NCBI GenBank assembly: GCA_030263805.2
Contig: CP136010.1
Coordinates: forward strand, 4,479,001 to 4,543,000
Direction of reading: 5' to 3'
DNA from: Pseudomonas sp. FeN3W
Lineage (GTDB): Bacteria > Pseudomonadota > Gammaproteobacteria > Pseudomonadales > Pseudomonadaceae
Length of the DNA: 64,000 bases
Within the stretch, counting starts at the first letter, position 1. The number at the start of each line of letters is the position of its first letter. The position numbers and the translations under genes were made by a program. This document shows, one piece after another, positions 33,606-42,430 of this stretch. The notes beneath the pieces are model-generated. The model was given only the letters and a program-made list of their open reading frames with translations. It ran no database searches and had not been told where the DNA came from.

Positions 33606-34664
33606 ATGCGCCTTGTCTACCGCTTACTCATCCTGTGCCTTGCGCTGGGGGCCCCATTGTCCAGCCAGGCCGAACAGCTCAAAGGTCTGTATCAGGTGCG
33701 TGAGCCTGTTTCCGGTGAGCAGAGCGAGGAGCGCGCAGCTGCGTTGCAGCGGGCATTCGACACGTTGCTGTTGCGCCTGACCGGCGATGCGCAGGCAAGT
33801 AAGCGCGAGGCCGTCGCTGAGTTGCGCAAGGATCCGCAGCAACTGATCAGCAAGTATGGTTATGAGCACGAACATATCGTCGTCGATTTCGATCCGGGCA
33901 CCACAGAGCGCAGCCTGCGTAGTGCCGGCTTGTCGCTGTGGGGGGCGAACCGGCCGGCGCTTCTGGTCTGGTGGCTGAACGAGCGGGTCGAGGGCACCCA
34001 GTTGCTCGGCGACGATCAGCGCAGCGCCGTGCCAGTGCGTGCCGCCGCGCAGCACCGTGGCCTGCCGTTGCGCCTGCCGCTGGCTGATCTGTCCGAACAG
34101 CTGCTGGCAACGCCGGACGCATTCGGCGCGAACAGCCGGCAGACGCTGGGCGAAGCGTCCGAGCGCTACGATGCCGACGTGCTGTTGGCGGTCCATGCGC
34201 GAGAAGCCGATTCCCGCTGGCAGGCGCAATGGAACGTCTGGCTCGACGACGAGCAGCGTGACGGCAAGGCTGAAGCGGAAACCCTCGAGGGACTGGCCGA
34301 TGCGGTAATGCTGGCCGTCAGTCAGTACCTGGCGCCACGCTATGTGGTTGCGCCAGGCGCTGCGTCGGACATCACCCTGGAAATCCTGGGTGCCGATGTC
34401 GCGCGATTCGCAGAGCTGGATAGGTTGCTCGAACCCTTCGGTGGCAGCCTGTTGCGGGTGGAAAGTGATCGCCTCGTCTATCGTGTCAACGCCAGCCCGG
34501 AGCAGCTGCGCGCTCAGCTGGCGCTGGCGCGTTTGCAGGAAGTCGCCGAAGACGAGGCGCCACTGGATGCAAGTCAGCCGATGGAAGAGGGCGGTGAAGC
34601 TGACGGGCCCGACAATGCGCCTGCATCGCCCGAGAGCGGCACGGTGCTGCGTTATCGCTGGTGA
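33606..34664 (+). CDS. DUF2066 family exported protein
   Basis: 352 residues with a signal peptide ending near SSQA|EQL. The DUF2066 core includes LYQVREPVSGEQSEERAAALQRAFDTLLLRLTG and WWLNERVEG. The tail is acidic and low-complexity. Divergent from purM by about 380 bp. Followed by the permease and hda in the order conserved in P. aeruginosa, so possibly one unit. No function established. Confidence 0.85.
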   Translation: MRLVYRLLILCLALGAPLSSQAEQLKGLYQVREPVSGEQSEERAAALQRAFDTLLLRLTGDAQASKREAVAELRKDPQQLISKYGYEHEHIVVDFDPGTTERSLRSAGLSLWGANRPALLVWWLNERVEGTQLLGDDQRSAVPVRAAAQHRGLPLRLPLADLSEQLLATPDAFGANSRQTLGEASERYDADVLLAVHAREADSRWQAQWNVWLDDEQRDGKAEAETLEGLADAVMLAVSQYLAPRYVVAPGAASDITLEILGADVARFAELDRLLEPFGGSLLRVESDRLVYRVNASPEQLRAQLALARLQEVAEDEAPLDASQPMEEGGEADGPDNAPASPESGTVLRYRW

Positions 34665-34713
34665 TTGCAATTCCTATTTGATTTTGGCGACTGTCCCGCA
34701 CGGAAGGCACTGA

Positions 34714-35811
34714 GTGACCATGAACGATTCGAACCGCTGGCTCTGGCTGGCAGGCGTGTTGTTGTGCGCCTGGCTGGTGTATCTCCTGACGCCGATCCTC
34801 ACCCCTTTTCTCATCGGTATCCTGCTGGCCTATCTCGGTGATCCGCTGGTCGATCGCCTGGAGCGCTGGGGGCTGTCGCGTACCTGGGGGGTGATTGTCG
34901 TATTCGCTTTGTTCAGTCTGCTGATGTTGCTGATGTTGCTGGTGTTGCTGCCGATGCTCGGCAAGCAGCTGGTGAGGCTCTACCAGTTGGCGCCGCTGGC
35001 CCTGGACTGGCTGCAGCATCAGGCGTTGCCCTGGGTGCAGGCGCAGTTCGGGCTGGAAGACAACTTCTGGCGTCTCGATCAGCTCAAAGCGGCCTTCGCC
35101 GCGCATCTGGGCAGTACCACCGACGTTCTCGGCATGGTGCTGAGCCGCGCCACCGCGTCGGGGCTGGCCCTGCTGGCATGGATCGGCAACCTGCTGCTGA
35201 TACCGGTGGTGAGTTTCTATCTGATGCGTGACTGGGATCTGATCATGCTCAAGCTGCGCAGCCTGCTGCCGCGACGTGGTGAGGGCATGGTGGTGCGCCT
35301 GATGAGCGAATGCCACGAAGTGATCGGTGCGTTTCTCCGCGGCCAGCTGCTGGTGATGCTGGCCCTGGCGATCATCTATGCGGGCGGGCTGATGCTGGTG
35401 GGGCTGGAGCTCGGCCTGCTGATCGGTGTGCTGGCTGGGCTGGCCAGCATCGTGCCTTACATGGGCTTCGTCGTCGGTATCGGCGCGGCGGTGCTGGCGG
35501 TGCTGTTCCAGTTCGGCCTGGATCCCTATCCGTTGCTAGGCGTGGCAGCGGTATTCATGGTGGGCCAGATGCTCGAGGGGATGCTGCTGACGCCGTTGCT
35601 GGTCGGCGATCGTATCGGACTGCATCCGGTCGCGGTGATCTTCGCGGTACTCGCCGGTGGTCAGCTGTTCGGCTTTACTGGTGTGCTGCTGGCACTGCCG
35701 GTGGCGGCGGTCATCATGGTTCTGCTGCGCCACGTGCACGATCTCTATAAACTCTCGGACCTTTACGCCGAGCCTGCCGGTGCACCGGCCGAACCACCCA
35801 GCCAGCCATGA
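34714..35811 (+). CDS. AI-2E/PerM family permease
   Basis: 365 residues from the GTG at 34714 (an ATG at 34720 is equally possible). About eight hydrophobic segments; conserved ILTPFLIGILLAYLGDPLVDRLE near the N-terminus, SFYLMRDWDLI in the middle, and GLASIVPYMGFVVGIG plus EGMLLTPLLVGDRIGLHPV in the second half. The family includes AI-2 exporter TqsA and sodium/proton antiporters; the substrate cannot be deduced. The stop overlaps the hda start (ATGA). Confidence 0.87.
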   Translation: MTMNDSNRWLWLAGVLLCAWLVYLLTPILTPFLIGILLAYLGDPLVDRLERWGLSRTWGVIVVFALFSLLMLLMLLVLLPMLGKQLVRLYQLAPLALDWLQHQALPWVQAQFGLEDNFWRLDQLKAAFAAHLGSTTDVLGMVLSRATASGLALLAWIGNLLLIPVVSFYLMRDWDLIMLKLRSLLPRRGEGMVVRLMSECHEVIGAFLRGQLLVMLALAIIYAGGLMLVGLELGLLIGVLAGLASIVPYMGFVVGIGAAVLAVLFQFGLDPYPLLGVAAVFMVGQMLEGMLLTPLLVGDRIGLHPVAVIFAVLAGGQLFGFTGVLLALPVAAVIMVLLRHVHDLYKLSDLYAEPAGAPAEPPSQP

Positions 35812-36512
35812 AACCCATCCAGCTCCCCCTGGGCGTCCGTCTGCGCGACGACGCCACCTTCGCCAACTTCTACCCTGGCGCCAATGCAGCCGCGCTCGGC
35901 TATGTCGAGCGGTTGTGTTCGCCTGCGGCGGGCTGGTCCGATGAGTTGATCTATCTCTGGGGGCAGGCCGGTGTCGGCCGTAGTCACCTGCTGCAAGCTG
36001 CCTGCCTGCGGGTGGAGGAGCGTGGAGAGCTGGCGGTCTATCTGCCGCTGGCTGAAGTGGCCGAATATGGTCCCGCCTTGCTCGACAACCTCGAGCAGAG
36101 CGAGCTGGTCTGCCTGGACGATCTCGAGGCGGTAGCCGGGGACGCGGTATGGGAGGAGGCGCTGTTCCATCTGTTCAACCGCCTGCGTGACGCCGGTCGA
36201 CGGTTGTTGCTGGCGGCTGACGCCTCGCCGCGGGAGTTGTCGATCACGCTGCCCGATCTCAAGTCTCGTTTGAGTCTGGCGCTGGTTTTCCAGCTGCAAC
36301 AGCTGTCCGACGAGGACAAGCTACGCGCCCTGCAGCTGCGAGCCTCGCGTCGTGGGCTGAATCTGCCGGATGACGTTGGTCGCTTCATCCTGACCCGTGG
36401 CTCACGCAGCATGAATGCGCTGTTCGAGCTGCTCGATCAGTTGGATCAGGCTTCGCTGCAGGCGCAACGCAAATTGACCATCCCTTTTCTCAAGGAAACG
36501 CTCGGCTGGTAG
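35808..36512 (+). CDS. hda: DnaA regulatory inactivator Hda
   Basis: 234 residues. The N-terminal IQLPLGVRLRD contains the clamp-binding QLPL pentapeptide type that lets Hda join the DNA-loaded beta clamp. The AAA+ domain follows, with a modified Walker A GQAGVGRSHLLQAA (Arg-Ser instead of Lys-Thr) and Walker B LVCLDDLEAVAG. Hda promotes hydrolysis of DnaA-bound ATP after initiation. Translationally coupled to the upstream permease gene. Confidence 0.92.
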   Translation: MKPIQLPLGVRLRDDATFANFYPGANAAALGYVERLCSPAAGWSDELIYLWGQAGVGRSHLLQAACLRVEERGELAVYLPLAEVAEYGPALLDNLEQSELVCLDDLEAVAGDAVWEEALFHLFNRLRDAGRRLLLAADASPRELSITLPDLKSRLSLALVFQLQQLSDEDKLRALQLRASRRGLNLPDDVGRFILTRGSRSMNALFELLDQLDQASLQAQRKLTIPFLKETLGW

Positions 36513-36725
36513 CGAGTGGCTTGTTTGGTGAGTTCAGCTGGTCAATTTCAGCGCCCGTGGCGGCGCTGCTGCGCTGCTGCTCCTTACCATAGCCCCGCAA
36601 TGGCCCGTCGCAGCGCCTTGTCTCGGATCCACGTTCATCCGAACTCGCCTCAACCAACTCACCGCGCAGGCCTCGGGCGGCGTCGGCGAAACCACTGAAG
36701 CGGTTTGCGCCGTGATCAGCGACCC

Positions 36726-37136
36726 TCAGGCCTCGCCCGCCGCCTTGCGTTCGTACTGATAACTCCAGCGGGTGTAGAGCAGCGCTGCGATGAACAATGT
36801 CAGGCTCAGCCCGGCCTCCAGCAGGCCGTAGATCATCCGTGCCGGATCGATCGCCGCGAGCACGCCCTGGATGAAGTACAGGTTGACGATAAAACAGAGC
36901 CAGGCGTGCGCCCTCGGGCTGCCAGCGATCATCCCTGGTGCGACCAGCAACAGTGGAATGAGCTGGATGCTGACGACAACCCAGGTTCTGGCTCCGTGCA
37001 GGTCGGCAAAGACCAGGTTCCACACGACCAGTAGCACTGCAAGGCCGATGAAGCTGACAAGGCTTATCGCACGGCTGGATTTGACCCGTGGGATCAGCCA
37101 TTCCAGCGATGGCAGCGGTTTACGCTTCTTAGCCAC
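36726..37136 (-). CDS. DUF2069 family membrane protein
   Basis: 136 residues from a GTG at 37136 with GGAG upstream, overlapping the end of wrbA by eight bases. Four hydrophobic segments (about residues 22-40, 50-66, 75-92 and 98-115) and a charged C-terminus fit the DUF2069 inner-membrane family. The third gene of an arsC-wrbA-DUF2069 unit conserved in pseudomonads. Role unknown. 36513-36725 between it and hda shows no gene. Confidence 0.8.
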   Translation of the reverse strand: MAKKRKPLPSLEWLIPRVKSSRAISLVSFIGLAVLLVVWNLVFADLHGARTWVVVSIQLIPLLLVAPGMIAGSPRAHAWLCFIVNLYFIQGVLAAIDPARMIYGLLEAGLSLTLFIAALLYTRWSYQYERKAAGEA

Positions 37137-37734
37137 GGGAAGTCTCCAGCCGCTGCGCCGTGTATGCCAGGCGCTGCCCGAAGGCGCGGCAGAGGGCGAT
37201 TTCATGTTCGTCGAGCAAGCGCTTGCCGTCCGCGCCGGCATGGTGGCTAGGGCCGTAAGGCGTGCCACCACCGCGGGTTTCCAGCAGCCCGTTCTCGCTG
37301 TATGGCAGGCCGAGCACCAGCATTCCGTGGTGCAGCAACGGCAGCAGCATCGACAGCAGGGTGCTTTCCTGTCCGCCGTGCAAGCTGGAGGTCGAGGTGA
37401 ACACGCCGGCTGGCTTGCCGACCAGCTCGCCGGTCAGCCACAGGCTGCTGGTGCCGTCGAGGAAGTATTTCAGCGGCGCCGCCATATTGCCGAAGCGAGT
37501 GGGGCTACCTAGCGCAAGGCCGGCGCAATTCTTCAGGTCTTCGAGGGTCGCATACAGTGCACCAGCGTCGGGAATGGTTGGCGCAACAGCTTCGCACTCG
37601 GTGGAGACGGCAGGTACGGTACGCAGACGCGCTTCCAGCCCAGCCATTTCCACGCCGCGGGCTATCTGTCTGGCCATTTCGGCGGTGGCGCCGTGGCGGC
37701 TGTAGTACAGCACCAGAATGTAGGGTGCACTCAC
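37129..37734 (-). CDS. wrbA: NAD(P)H:quinone oxidoreductase WrbA-type
   Basis: 201 residues, flavodoxin-like. FMN-binding loops are visible: YYSRHGATAEMARQIARGVE at the N-terminus, GSPTRFGNMAAPLKYFLDGT and STSSLHGGQESTL. It reduces quinones by two electrons, protecting from redox cycling. Overlaps arsC by four bases upstream and the DUF2069 gene by eight bases downstream, so the three form one operon. Confidence 0.92.
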   Translation of the reverse strand: MSAPYILVLYYSRHGATAEMARQIARGVEMAGLEARLRTVPAVSTECEAVAPTIPDAGALYATLEDLKNCAGLALGSPTRFGNMAAPLKYFLDGTSSLWLTGELVGKPAGVFTSTSSLHGGQESTLLSMLLPLLHHGMLVLGLPYSENGLLETRGGGTPYGPSHHAGADGKRLLDEHEIALCRAFGQRLAYTAQRLETSRG

Positions 37735-38084
37735 GGCAGGATCTCCAGCACTTTTTCCGGCGGCCGGCCGATGATCGCTTTGTGGCCAGCGACCAGGATC
37801 GGCCGTTCGATCAGGCGCGGATGTTCGAGCATGGCGTCGATCAGTTCGGCTTCACTGAGCGCAGGATTGGCCAGGTCGAGGTTCTTGTACTCCTCTTCGC
37901 CTGTACGCAGCAGTTGCCGGGCGGTGAGTCCCAGTTTGTCCAACAGGGCACAGAGTTCGGCGGCGGTGGGGGGTGTTTCCAGGTAGTGCACGATTTCGGG
38001 CGTCAGGCCGCGGGCTTCGAGCAGCTCCAGAGCGCTGCGCGATTTGGAGCAGCGAGGGTTGTGATACAGCGTGAGTTCGGTCAT
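37731..38084 (-). CDS. arsC: Glutaredoxin-dependent arsenate reductase ArsC
   Basis: 117 residues from the ATG at 38084; the upstream extension is poor. It has the ArsC signature YHNPRCSKSRSALELLEARG with the catalytic Cys and following Arg-like binding region, and LIERPILVAGHKAIIGRPPEKVLEIL, which carries the conserved RP loop. Converts arsenate to arsenite with glutathione/glutaredoxin. No arsR, arsB or arsH is adjacent, and it heads the wrbA operon, so a general redox role is also possible. Confidence 0.88.
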   Translation of the reverse strand: MTELTLYHNPRCSKSRSALELLEARGLTPEIVHYLETPPTAAELCALLDKLGLTARQLLRTGEEEYKNLDLANPALSEAELIDAMLEHPRLIERPILVAGHKAIIGRPPEKVLEILP

Positions 38085-38250
38085 TTGTGGTTGCGTCTCG
38101 CCGGATGAGGTGGCCATTCTAACCCTCAACGAGGCGCTCGCCGAAATGTGCAGCGCGGGCGATCCGGGCAGGCTTTCGGTCTGCTCCGGGTCTTTTGACG
38201 ATGAGCACTGTCGAGCCAATGGCTCCAGGCAGCTGTAAAAAGGAGAAGGG

Positions 38251-39483
38251 ATGCATCAGCGCATCGACAATGCCCTCGAGTTCGGTCGCTTCCTGGTTCG
38301 GCGCTTTTTGTCCGATCAAGGTCCGCATAGCGCGGCGGCCTTGACCTACACCACCCTGTTCGCCGTGGTGCCGATGATGACCGTCACGTTCGCCATGCTG
38401 TCGGCGATTCCCGCTTTCAAAGGTGTTGGCGAGCAGATCCAGTTCTACATATTCAACAACTTCATCCCGTCCACCGGCGCGACCATTCAGGAGTATCTGC
38501 TCGCGTTCACCAGCCAGGCGCGGCAGCTCACCTGGTTCGGGGTCGGGTTTCTCATGGCTACCGCATTGATGATGCTGCTGACCATCGAGAAGGCGTTCAA
38601 TACCATCTGGCGCGTACGACAACCACGACGAGGGGTATCCAGTTTTCTGCTGTACTGGGCGATTCTCAGCCTTGGGCCGCTGCTGCTCGGCGCAGGATTT
38701 GCCACCAGTACCTACATCACCTCGCTATCGCTGATTTCGGGGCCGTACGCGCTCATTGGCGTCGGCACGCTGATCAAGGTCATGCCTTTGCTGCTCAGCG
38801 TAGCGGCGTTCACCCTGATCTATGCCGCGGTGCCCAATACCCGCGTCCCGTTACGACATGCTCTGGCGGGAGGCATATTCACCGCTGTGTTGTTCGAGGC
38901 GGCCAAGCAGCTGTTCGGCCTGTACGTCAGCTATTTCCCGAGCTATCAGCTGATCTATGGTGCTTTCGCGGCGGTCCCGTTGTTTCTGCTATGGGTCTAT
39001 CTGTCCTGGATGATCGTGCTCTTCGGCGCTGAGCTGGTATGCGGCCTGTCCTCATCGCAGCAATGGCGCCGTCGGCCGCTGCCACGTCTGCTGGTCATGC
39101 TGATGCTGTTGCGCAACCTGCACGAGCGTCAGCAGGAGGGGCGGGAGCTGCGCCTGCGCGATCTGCACAGGGCCGGTCTGCGTCTTCCCGAAGATGAGTG
39201 GGACGACATACTCGGGTTCTTCGAACAGGAGCAGCTGGTCTGCCGGACGGGCTCCGGGGGCTGGGTGCTTTGTCGGGATCTGAACCACTACAGTCTGGAT
39301 CAACTGTTGCGCTGCAATCCCTGGCCGCTGTCGGCACGTGTAGCGTTGCCCGAGCAGCTGGACGAACCCTGGTATCCGACGTTGCGCCAGTCATTGGAGC
39401 TGCTGCAGCAGGAGCAGGCCAGCCTGTTCGGTGGCAGCCTCGCCGACTGGCTGCAATCAGGTGGTGACAAAAATCGTCAGTAA
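38251..39483 (+). CDS. YihY/BrkB family inner-membrane protein
   Basis: 410 residues. The N-terminal 280 residues contain about six membrane helices with the family motifs SAAALTYTTLFAVVPMMTV and LAFTSQARQLTWFG. The C-terminal part (290-410) is soluble with a winged-helix character (ELRLRDLHRAGLRLPEDEWDDILGFFEQEQLV). Once mislabelled ribonuclease BN; the true function is unknown. AAGGAG precedes the ATG at 38251. Confidence 0.88.
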   Translation: MHQRIDNALEFGRFLVRRFLSDQGPHSAAALTYTTLFAVVPMMTVTFAMLSAIPAFKGVGEQIQFYIFNNFIPSTGATIQEYLLAFTSQARQLTWFGVGFLMATALMMLLTIEKAFNTIWRVRQPRRGVSSFLLYWAILSLGPLLLGAGFATSTYITSLSLISGPYALIGVGTLIKVMPLLLSVAAFTLIYAAVPNTRVPLRHALAGGIFTAVLFEAAKQLFGLYVSYFPSYQLIYGAFAAVPLFLLWVYLSWMIVLFGAELVCGLSSSQQWRRRPLPRLLVMLMLLRNLHERQQEGRELRLRDLHRAGLRLPEDEWDDILGFFEQEQLVCRTGSGGWVLCRDLNHYSLDQLLRCNPWPLSARVALPEQLDEPWYPTLRQSLELLQQEQASLFGGSLADWLQSGGDKNRQ

Positions 39484-39621
39484 GGGAGTGTTTGCGTGGA
39501 GACGCTGCGCTTAGTGGCAGGTTGTTCGAGCGATCGGATGCGTAAGTACAGGCCGTGGCGGCGCTTTCGAGGCGATGGCACGCTTCTGGCTATGGCTCGG
39601 AGTAGTTGAGGGGAAGACCTA

Positions 39622-39819
39622 ATGGACGGCAAGCGCAGCACCATCCTGTATCTGCACCAGAGAGCGCCAGACGCGGCGCTCGAGGCATTGAACCGTCTTA
39701 CCGGTCTTCGCTTTACGCAATGGCCTGAATCCCTGGTTGTCAGGGACGGGGAATCAACCGACGCCCCGCGCGCCGCATCGGCAAGCGAGCAGTTGGAGCC
39801 GAAAAAGGTCAGTGGCTGA
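39622..39819 (+). CDS. Small hypothetical protein
   Basis: 65 residues, preceded by GAGGGGAAG at 39609-39617. The first half is a possible short alpha/beta unit (STILYLHQRAPDAALEALNRLTGLRFTQWPESL); the second half is disordered and charged. No membrane helix or signal. Nothing recognised. It lies between yihY and a convergent hypothetical gene, ending one base before the latter's stop. Confidence 0.55.
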   Translation: MDGKRSTILYLHQRAPDAALEALNRLTGLRFTQWPESLVVRDGESTDAPRAASASEQLEPKKVSG

Positions 39820-39820
39820 A

Positions 39821-40213
39821 TCAGGCCTGGACGGCTTTCATTTCGGCAGCTACGGGCTCGACCGGGTGAGCGAACAGCTCTTCGACGGTGATTGCAGCTA
39901 CCGTGGCGGCAGGACGCAGGTGAATCTGCAACTCCTCGATCTTGTGTCGGACCGGTAGCCGCGCGACGCCGGACAGCAGGATCTTGCCTGCGCCGTCGGT
40001 GCGGCCGTGATCAATGATCGCTTCTCGCTGCTGCTGTCCATCACGGTATTTGGCGACGAGAGACACCATGAGCCCTGCGTGTCCCTGTAGCTGCAACCAG
40101 CTGGCGACATTGAATTCAGCGACGCGCCCGTCGTAGGTAGTGAGGGCGATGGCAGCTTGCTCGACGATGCGTGAGGGTACGGTGCCGATCAGTTTGTCGT
40201 GGAGTTGGGACAT
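39821..40213 (-). CDS. Conserved hypothetical protein
   Basis: 130 residues from the ATG at 40213. Soluble with no signal peptide; segments KLIGTVPSRIVEQAAIALTT and VASWLQLQGHAGLMVSLVAKYRDG followed by a beta-strand-rich C-terminus. The upstream frame extension to 40396 overlaps the divergent thioredoxin promoter region. A family was not recognised; the position matches conserved hypothetical genes near proS in P. aeruginosa. Confidence 0.7.
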   Translation of the reverse strand: MSQLHDKLIGTVPSRIVEQAAIALTTYDGRVAEFNVASWLQLQGHAGLMVSLVAKYRDGQQQREAIIDHGRTDGAGKILLSGVARLPVRHKIEELQIHLRPAATVAAITVEELFAHPVEPVAAEMKAVQA

Positions 40214-40438
40214 GGCTTCGCTACTGGCATGCGGTGGTGGGTGCGGAATTATAGGCAGCGCTGGTCCGGCAAAACTGTGCACTTGAGCGCCGCCGCGCGT
40301 GACCGGACTCGCAGAATGGCGAAAAGCGCGACGGTTACTTGGCGCCGCCATGGCCTGCGTCAGGATCGGGTTGTTCAGAGCGTGCCTTGGCGGCAACCTG
40401 GCGGTATCCTCGCGCCGTATACGTTAGGGATAAGCATC

Positions 40439-40897
40439 ATGACCAAACCCATCGCCTCGTTACTGCTCCTGCTGAGCTGCTTGTTCCTGTCTGCCTGCGA
40501 AAAGGATTGGGGGCTCGACCAGCACGGGGAGGAAGTGACCGCGGCGCAGTTGCAGGGACAATGGCTGCTGATCAACTACTGGGCCGAATGGTGTGGTCCC
40601 TGCCGCACCGAGATTCCGGAGCTGAACGCCTTGTCCGAAACCGAGCAGGGACTGGCAGTGTTGGGTGTGAACTTCGACGAGTTGCGCGGCGAAGAGCTCG
40701 CTCAAGCCGCCAAGGCGCTGGGTATCGACTTCCGTGTGCTTAGTGATGATCCCGCCGAGCGTCTGCAATTGCCGCGTAGCGAGGTGCTGCCGGTGACCTA
40801 TCTGGTTGACGACCAGGGGAAGGTGCGAGAGCGCCTGGTTGGCGAACAGACTGCCGAGGGCATCCTTGTGCATCTGGCGCGGCTGAAGGGCGAGTAG
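40439..40897 (+). CDS. TlpA-like thiol-disulfide lipoprotein
   Basis: 152 residues from the ATG at 40439. The N-terminus has a lipobox Leu-Ser-Ala-Cys (Cys about residue 20), so it is anchored in the envelope. The redox site NYWAEWCGPCRTEIPELN and the cis-proline LPVTYLVDDQGKV identify a TlpA/ResA-type thioredoxin. Likely keeps periplasmic cysteines reduced, for example for cytochrome c maturation; that substrate is inference. Divergent from the previous hypothetical gene, convergent with the lytic transglycosylase gene. Confidence 0.87.
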   Translation: MTKPIASLLLLLSCLFLSACEKDWGLDQHGEEVTAAQLQGQWLLINYWAEWCGPCRTEIPELNALSETEQGLAVLGVNFDELRGEELAQAAKALGIDFRVLSDDPAERLQLPRSEVLPVTYLVDDQGKVRERLVGEQTAEGILVHLARLKGE

Positions 40898-40910
40898 CCC
40901 GCCTGGTGAC

Positions 40911-41483
40911 TCAGGGTTTGACGTACCAGAAATCCTGCCAGAAGCCGATCACCTTGGCCGGATAGCGATTCTGCCCTAGGCTGCCGTTGTAGCGCGCGAG
41001 CGCCCGGTTGATGTCGCCATTTTCCTTGTTCAGGTAATAGCTGAGGATGGTGCAGCCATAGCGAAGATTGGTGGCGTTGTCGGTGAGGTTGTCTTGCGGT
41101 CGACCCAGTTCCGCTTTCCAGAATGGCATCACCTGCATCATGCCCTGCGCGCCAACGCTGGAGATTGCAAATCGGTCGAATAGGCTTTCGGCATGGATCA
41201 GCGCCAACACCAGTTCCGGCTTCAGGCCCGCCTTGCTCGCCTCGCGATGCACCAGCCGGAGCAGCGACAGCCGCTCTTCGGCATCGGGGATGTAGCGCTT
41301 GAGTCGGCCGGACATGTCGACCAGCCAGACCTCTGCATCGAAGCGATCCTGAAAGCTGTCCGCCTCAGCGACTGTCCTCTGCATGAGGTCGCGGAGTTCG
41401 GGTTCGGGCGCTTGACGGATATTGGCTGCTGCCGGCAGGGCGCTCACCAGCAGCAATGCGAGAAGAAGAGCAGGCGTCTTCAT
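40911..41483 (-). CDS. Lytic transglycosylase (SLT domain) protein
   Basis: 190 residues from the ATG at 41483, with a signal peptide (cleavage near AAA|NIR). The SLT fold is shown by LVLALIHAESLFDRFAISSVGAQGMMQVMP: the Glu in HAES is the catalytic acid, and GAQGMMQVMP is the characteristic loop. The end NGSLGQNRYPAKV holds the conserved GxxxNRYP. It cleaves murein glycan in the periplasm. Starts five bases after the upstream lipoprotein gene, so they are probably coupled. Confidence 0.88.
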   Translation of the reverse strand: MKTPALLLALLLVSALPAAANIRQAPEPELRDLMQRTVAEADSFQDRFDAEVWLVDMSGRLKRYIPDAEERLSLLRLVHREASKAGLKPELVLALIHAESLFDRFAISSVGAQGMMQVMPFWKAELGRPQDNLTDNATNLRYGCTILSYYLNKENGDINRALARYNGSLGQNRYPAKVIGFWQDFWYVKP

Positions 41484-41488
41484 CGGCT

Positions 41489-42421
41489 TCAGTTTCCGTT
41501 GCTGCCTTCGATCAGACTTTGCAGAAAGTGCTGTTGCAGTTCGGGATCGTTGCGCGTCAGTTCGATCAGGCTCTGCTCCAGTTCGCTGGCTTCTTCTTCC
41601 AGACCAAGTTCGGACAGGCGCCGGACGCGATGCACCCATTGCGCGACGTCGTCGCCTTCCAGGTCATCGAAGATCAGGTCGTGAGCTTCTTGCAGCTTGC
41701 CGCGCAGCTTGTGGCTGACCAACAGCGTGGCCTCGGCCCGGGTGCCATCCTGTTCATCCTCAACCGACAGCTGCAACTTGCCGATCTGCGTGACGTCCTG
41801 ATCAGCGAACGGCCCGTCGAGAAGATTCAGGCGCAAGACGCCGTGACGATCGGTCGACAGCTCGTGAGTGTGCGGACCGGCGCTGACGAGCACCGGACGC
41901 TCCGCCCAAGGCAGGCTGGTGTACTCGAGCCGCGCATCCCGGCGTTGCTCGTCGAGGCTGGCCAGGTTCTGCTGCGAGCGGCCATTGGACTCGGCGTTCA
42001 TGAACGGGTTGATGCCGGCGAAGCCGTAGCTGATCCAGTCGCGAGTCGCGCTCTCTGGCATGTTGCCGAGCATCACCACGTTGAGCACGTTTGCGCCTAC
42101 GCCGGCGACCACTGCGACGACGCCCAGCGGAATCTCGTACAGCTCTCGCCAGGGCTGGTAAGGCGTATAGCGATCGTAACGGCGGGTTACTTCGAAATCG
42201 GTGACTTCGAATGTCATCTGCTCTTGCACTCGGATACGCCGCTGCGGCAGTTCGAGCACCTGGGGTTCACCGAGTTCGATGCGCAGGCTGTGGTCGAGCA
42301 GTTTGCGCTCGACACGCGCCTCGTGCTCGCTGCGCTGCGGCAAGTGATTGGCGCAGCCGCCAAGGAGCAACGCCGCGCAAAGCGCGGCGCTGGTTGAAAC
42401 GACAAAACGTCGGTTGAGCAT
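41489..42421 (-). CDS. Hypothetical lipoprotein
   Basis: 310 residues. Lipobox Leu-Gly-Gly-Cys (Cys about residue 23). A hydrophobic stretch IPLGVVAVVAGVGANVLNVVML lies near residue 100; the rest is soluble, with an acidic helical C-terminus. Between proS and the transglycosylase gene on the same strand, tightly spaced (nine bases after proS). The family is conserved in Pseudomonas, as I recall, but has no known function. Confidence 0.75.
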   Translation of the reverse strand: MLNRRFVVSTSAALCAALLLGGCANHLPQRSEHEARVERKLLDHSLRIELGEPQVLELPQRRIRVQEQMTFEVTDFEVTRRYDRYTPYQPWRELYEIPLGVVAVVAGVGANVLNVVMLGNMPESATRDWISYGFAGINPFMNAESNGRSQQNLASLDEQRRDARLEYTSLPWAERPVLVSAGPHTHELSTDRHGVLRLNLLDGPFADQDVTQIGKLQLSVEDEQDGTRAEATLLVSHKLRGKLQEAHDLIFDDLEGDDVAQWVHRVRRLSELGLEEEASELEQSLIELTRNDPELQQHFLQSLIEGSNGN

Positions 42422-42430
42422 GATTTCCGA

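Noticed and set aside
36513..36725. Possible gene remnant between hda and the DUF2069 gene
   Set aside because: Open frames here are only extensions of other frames, with no ribosome site and no similarity; treated as noncoding.
37731..38084. Arsenic resistance operon
   Set aside because: Only arsC is present, coupled to wrbA; no arsR, arsB/acr3 or arsH occurs nearby, so an ars operon is not supported.
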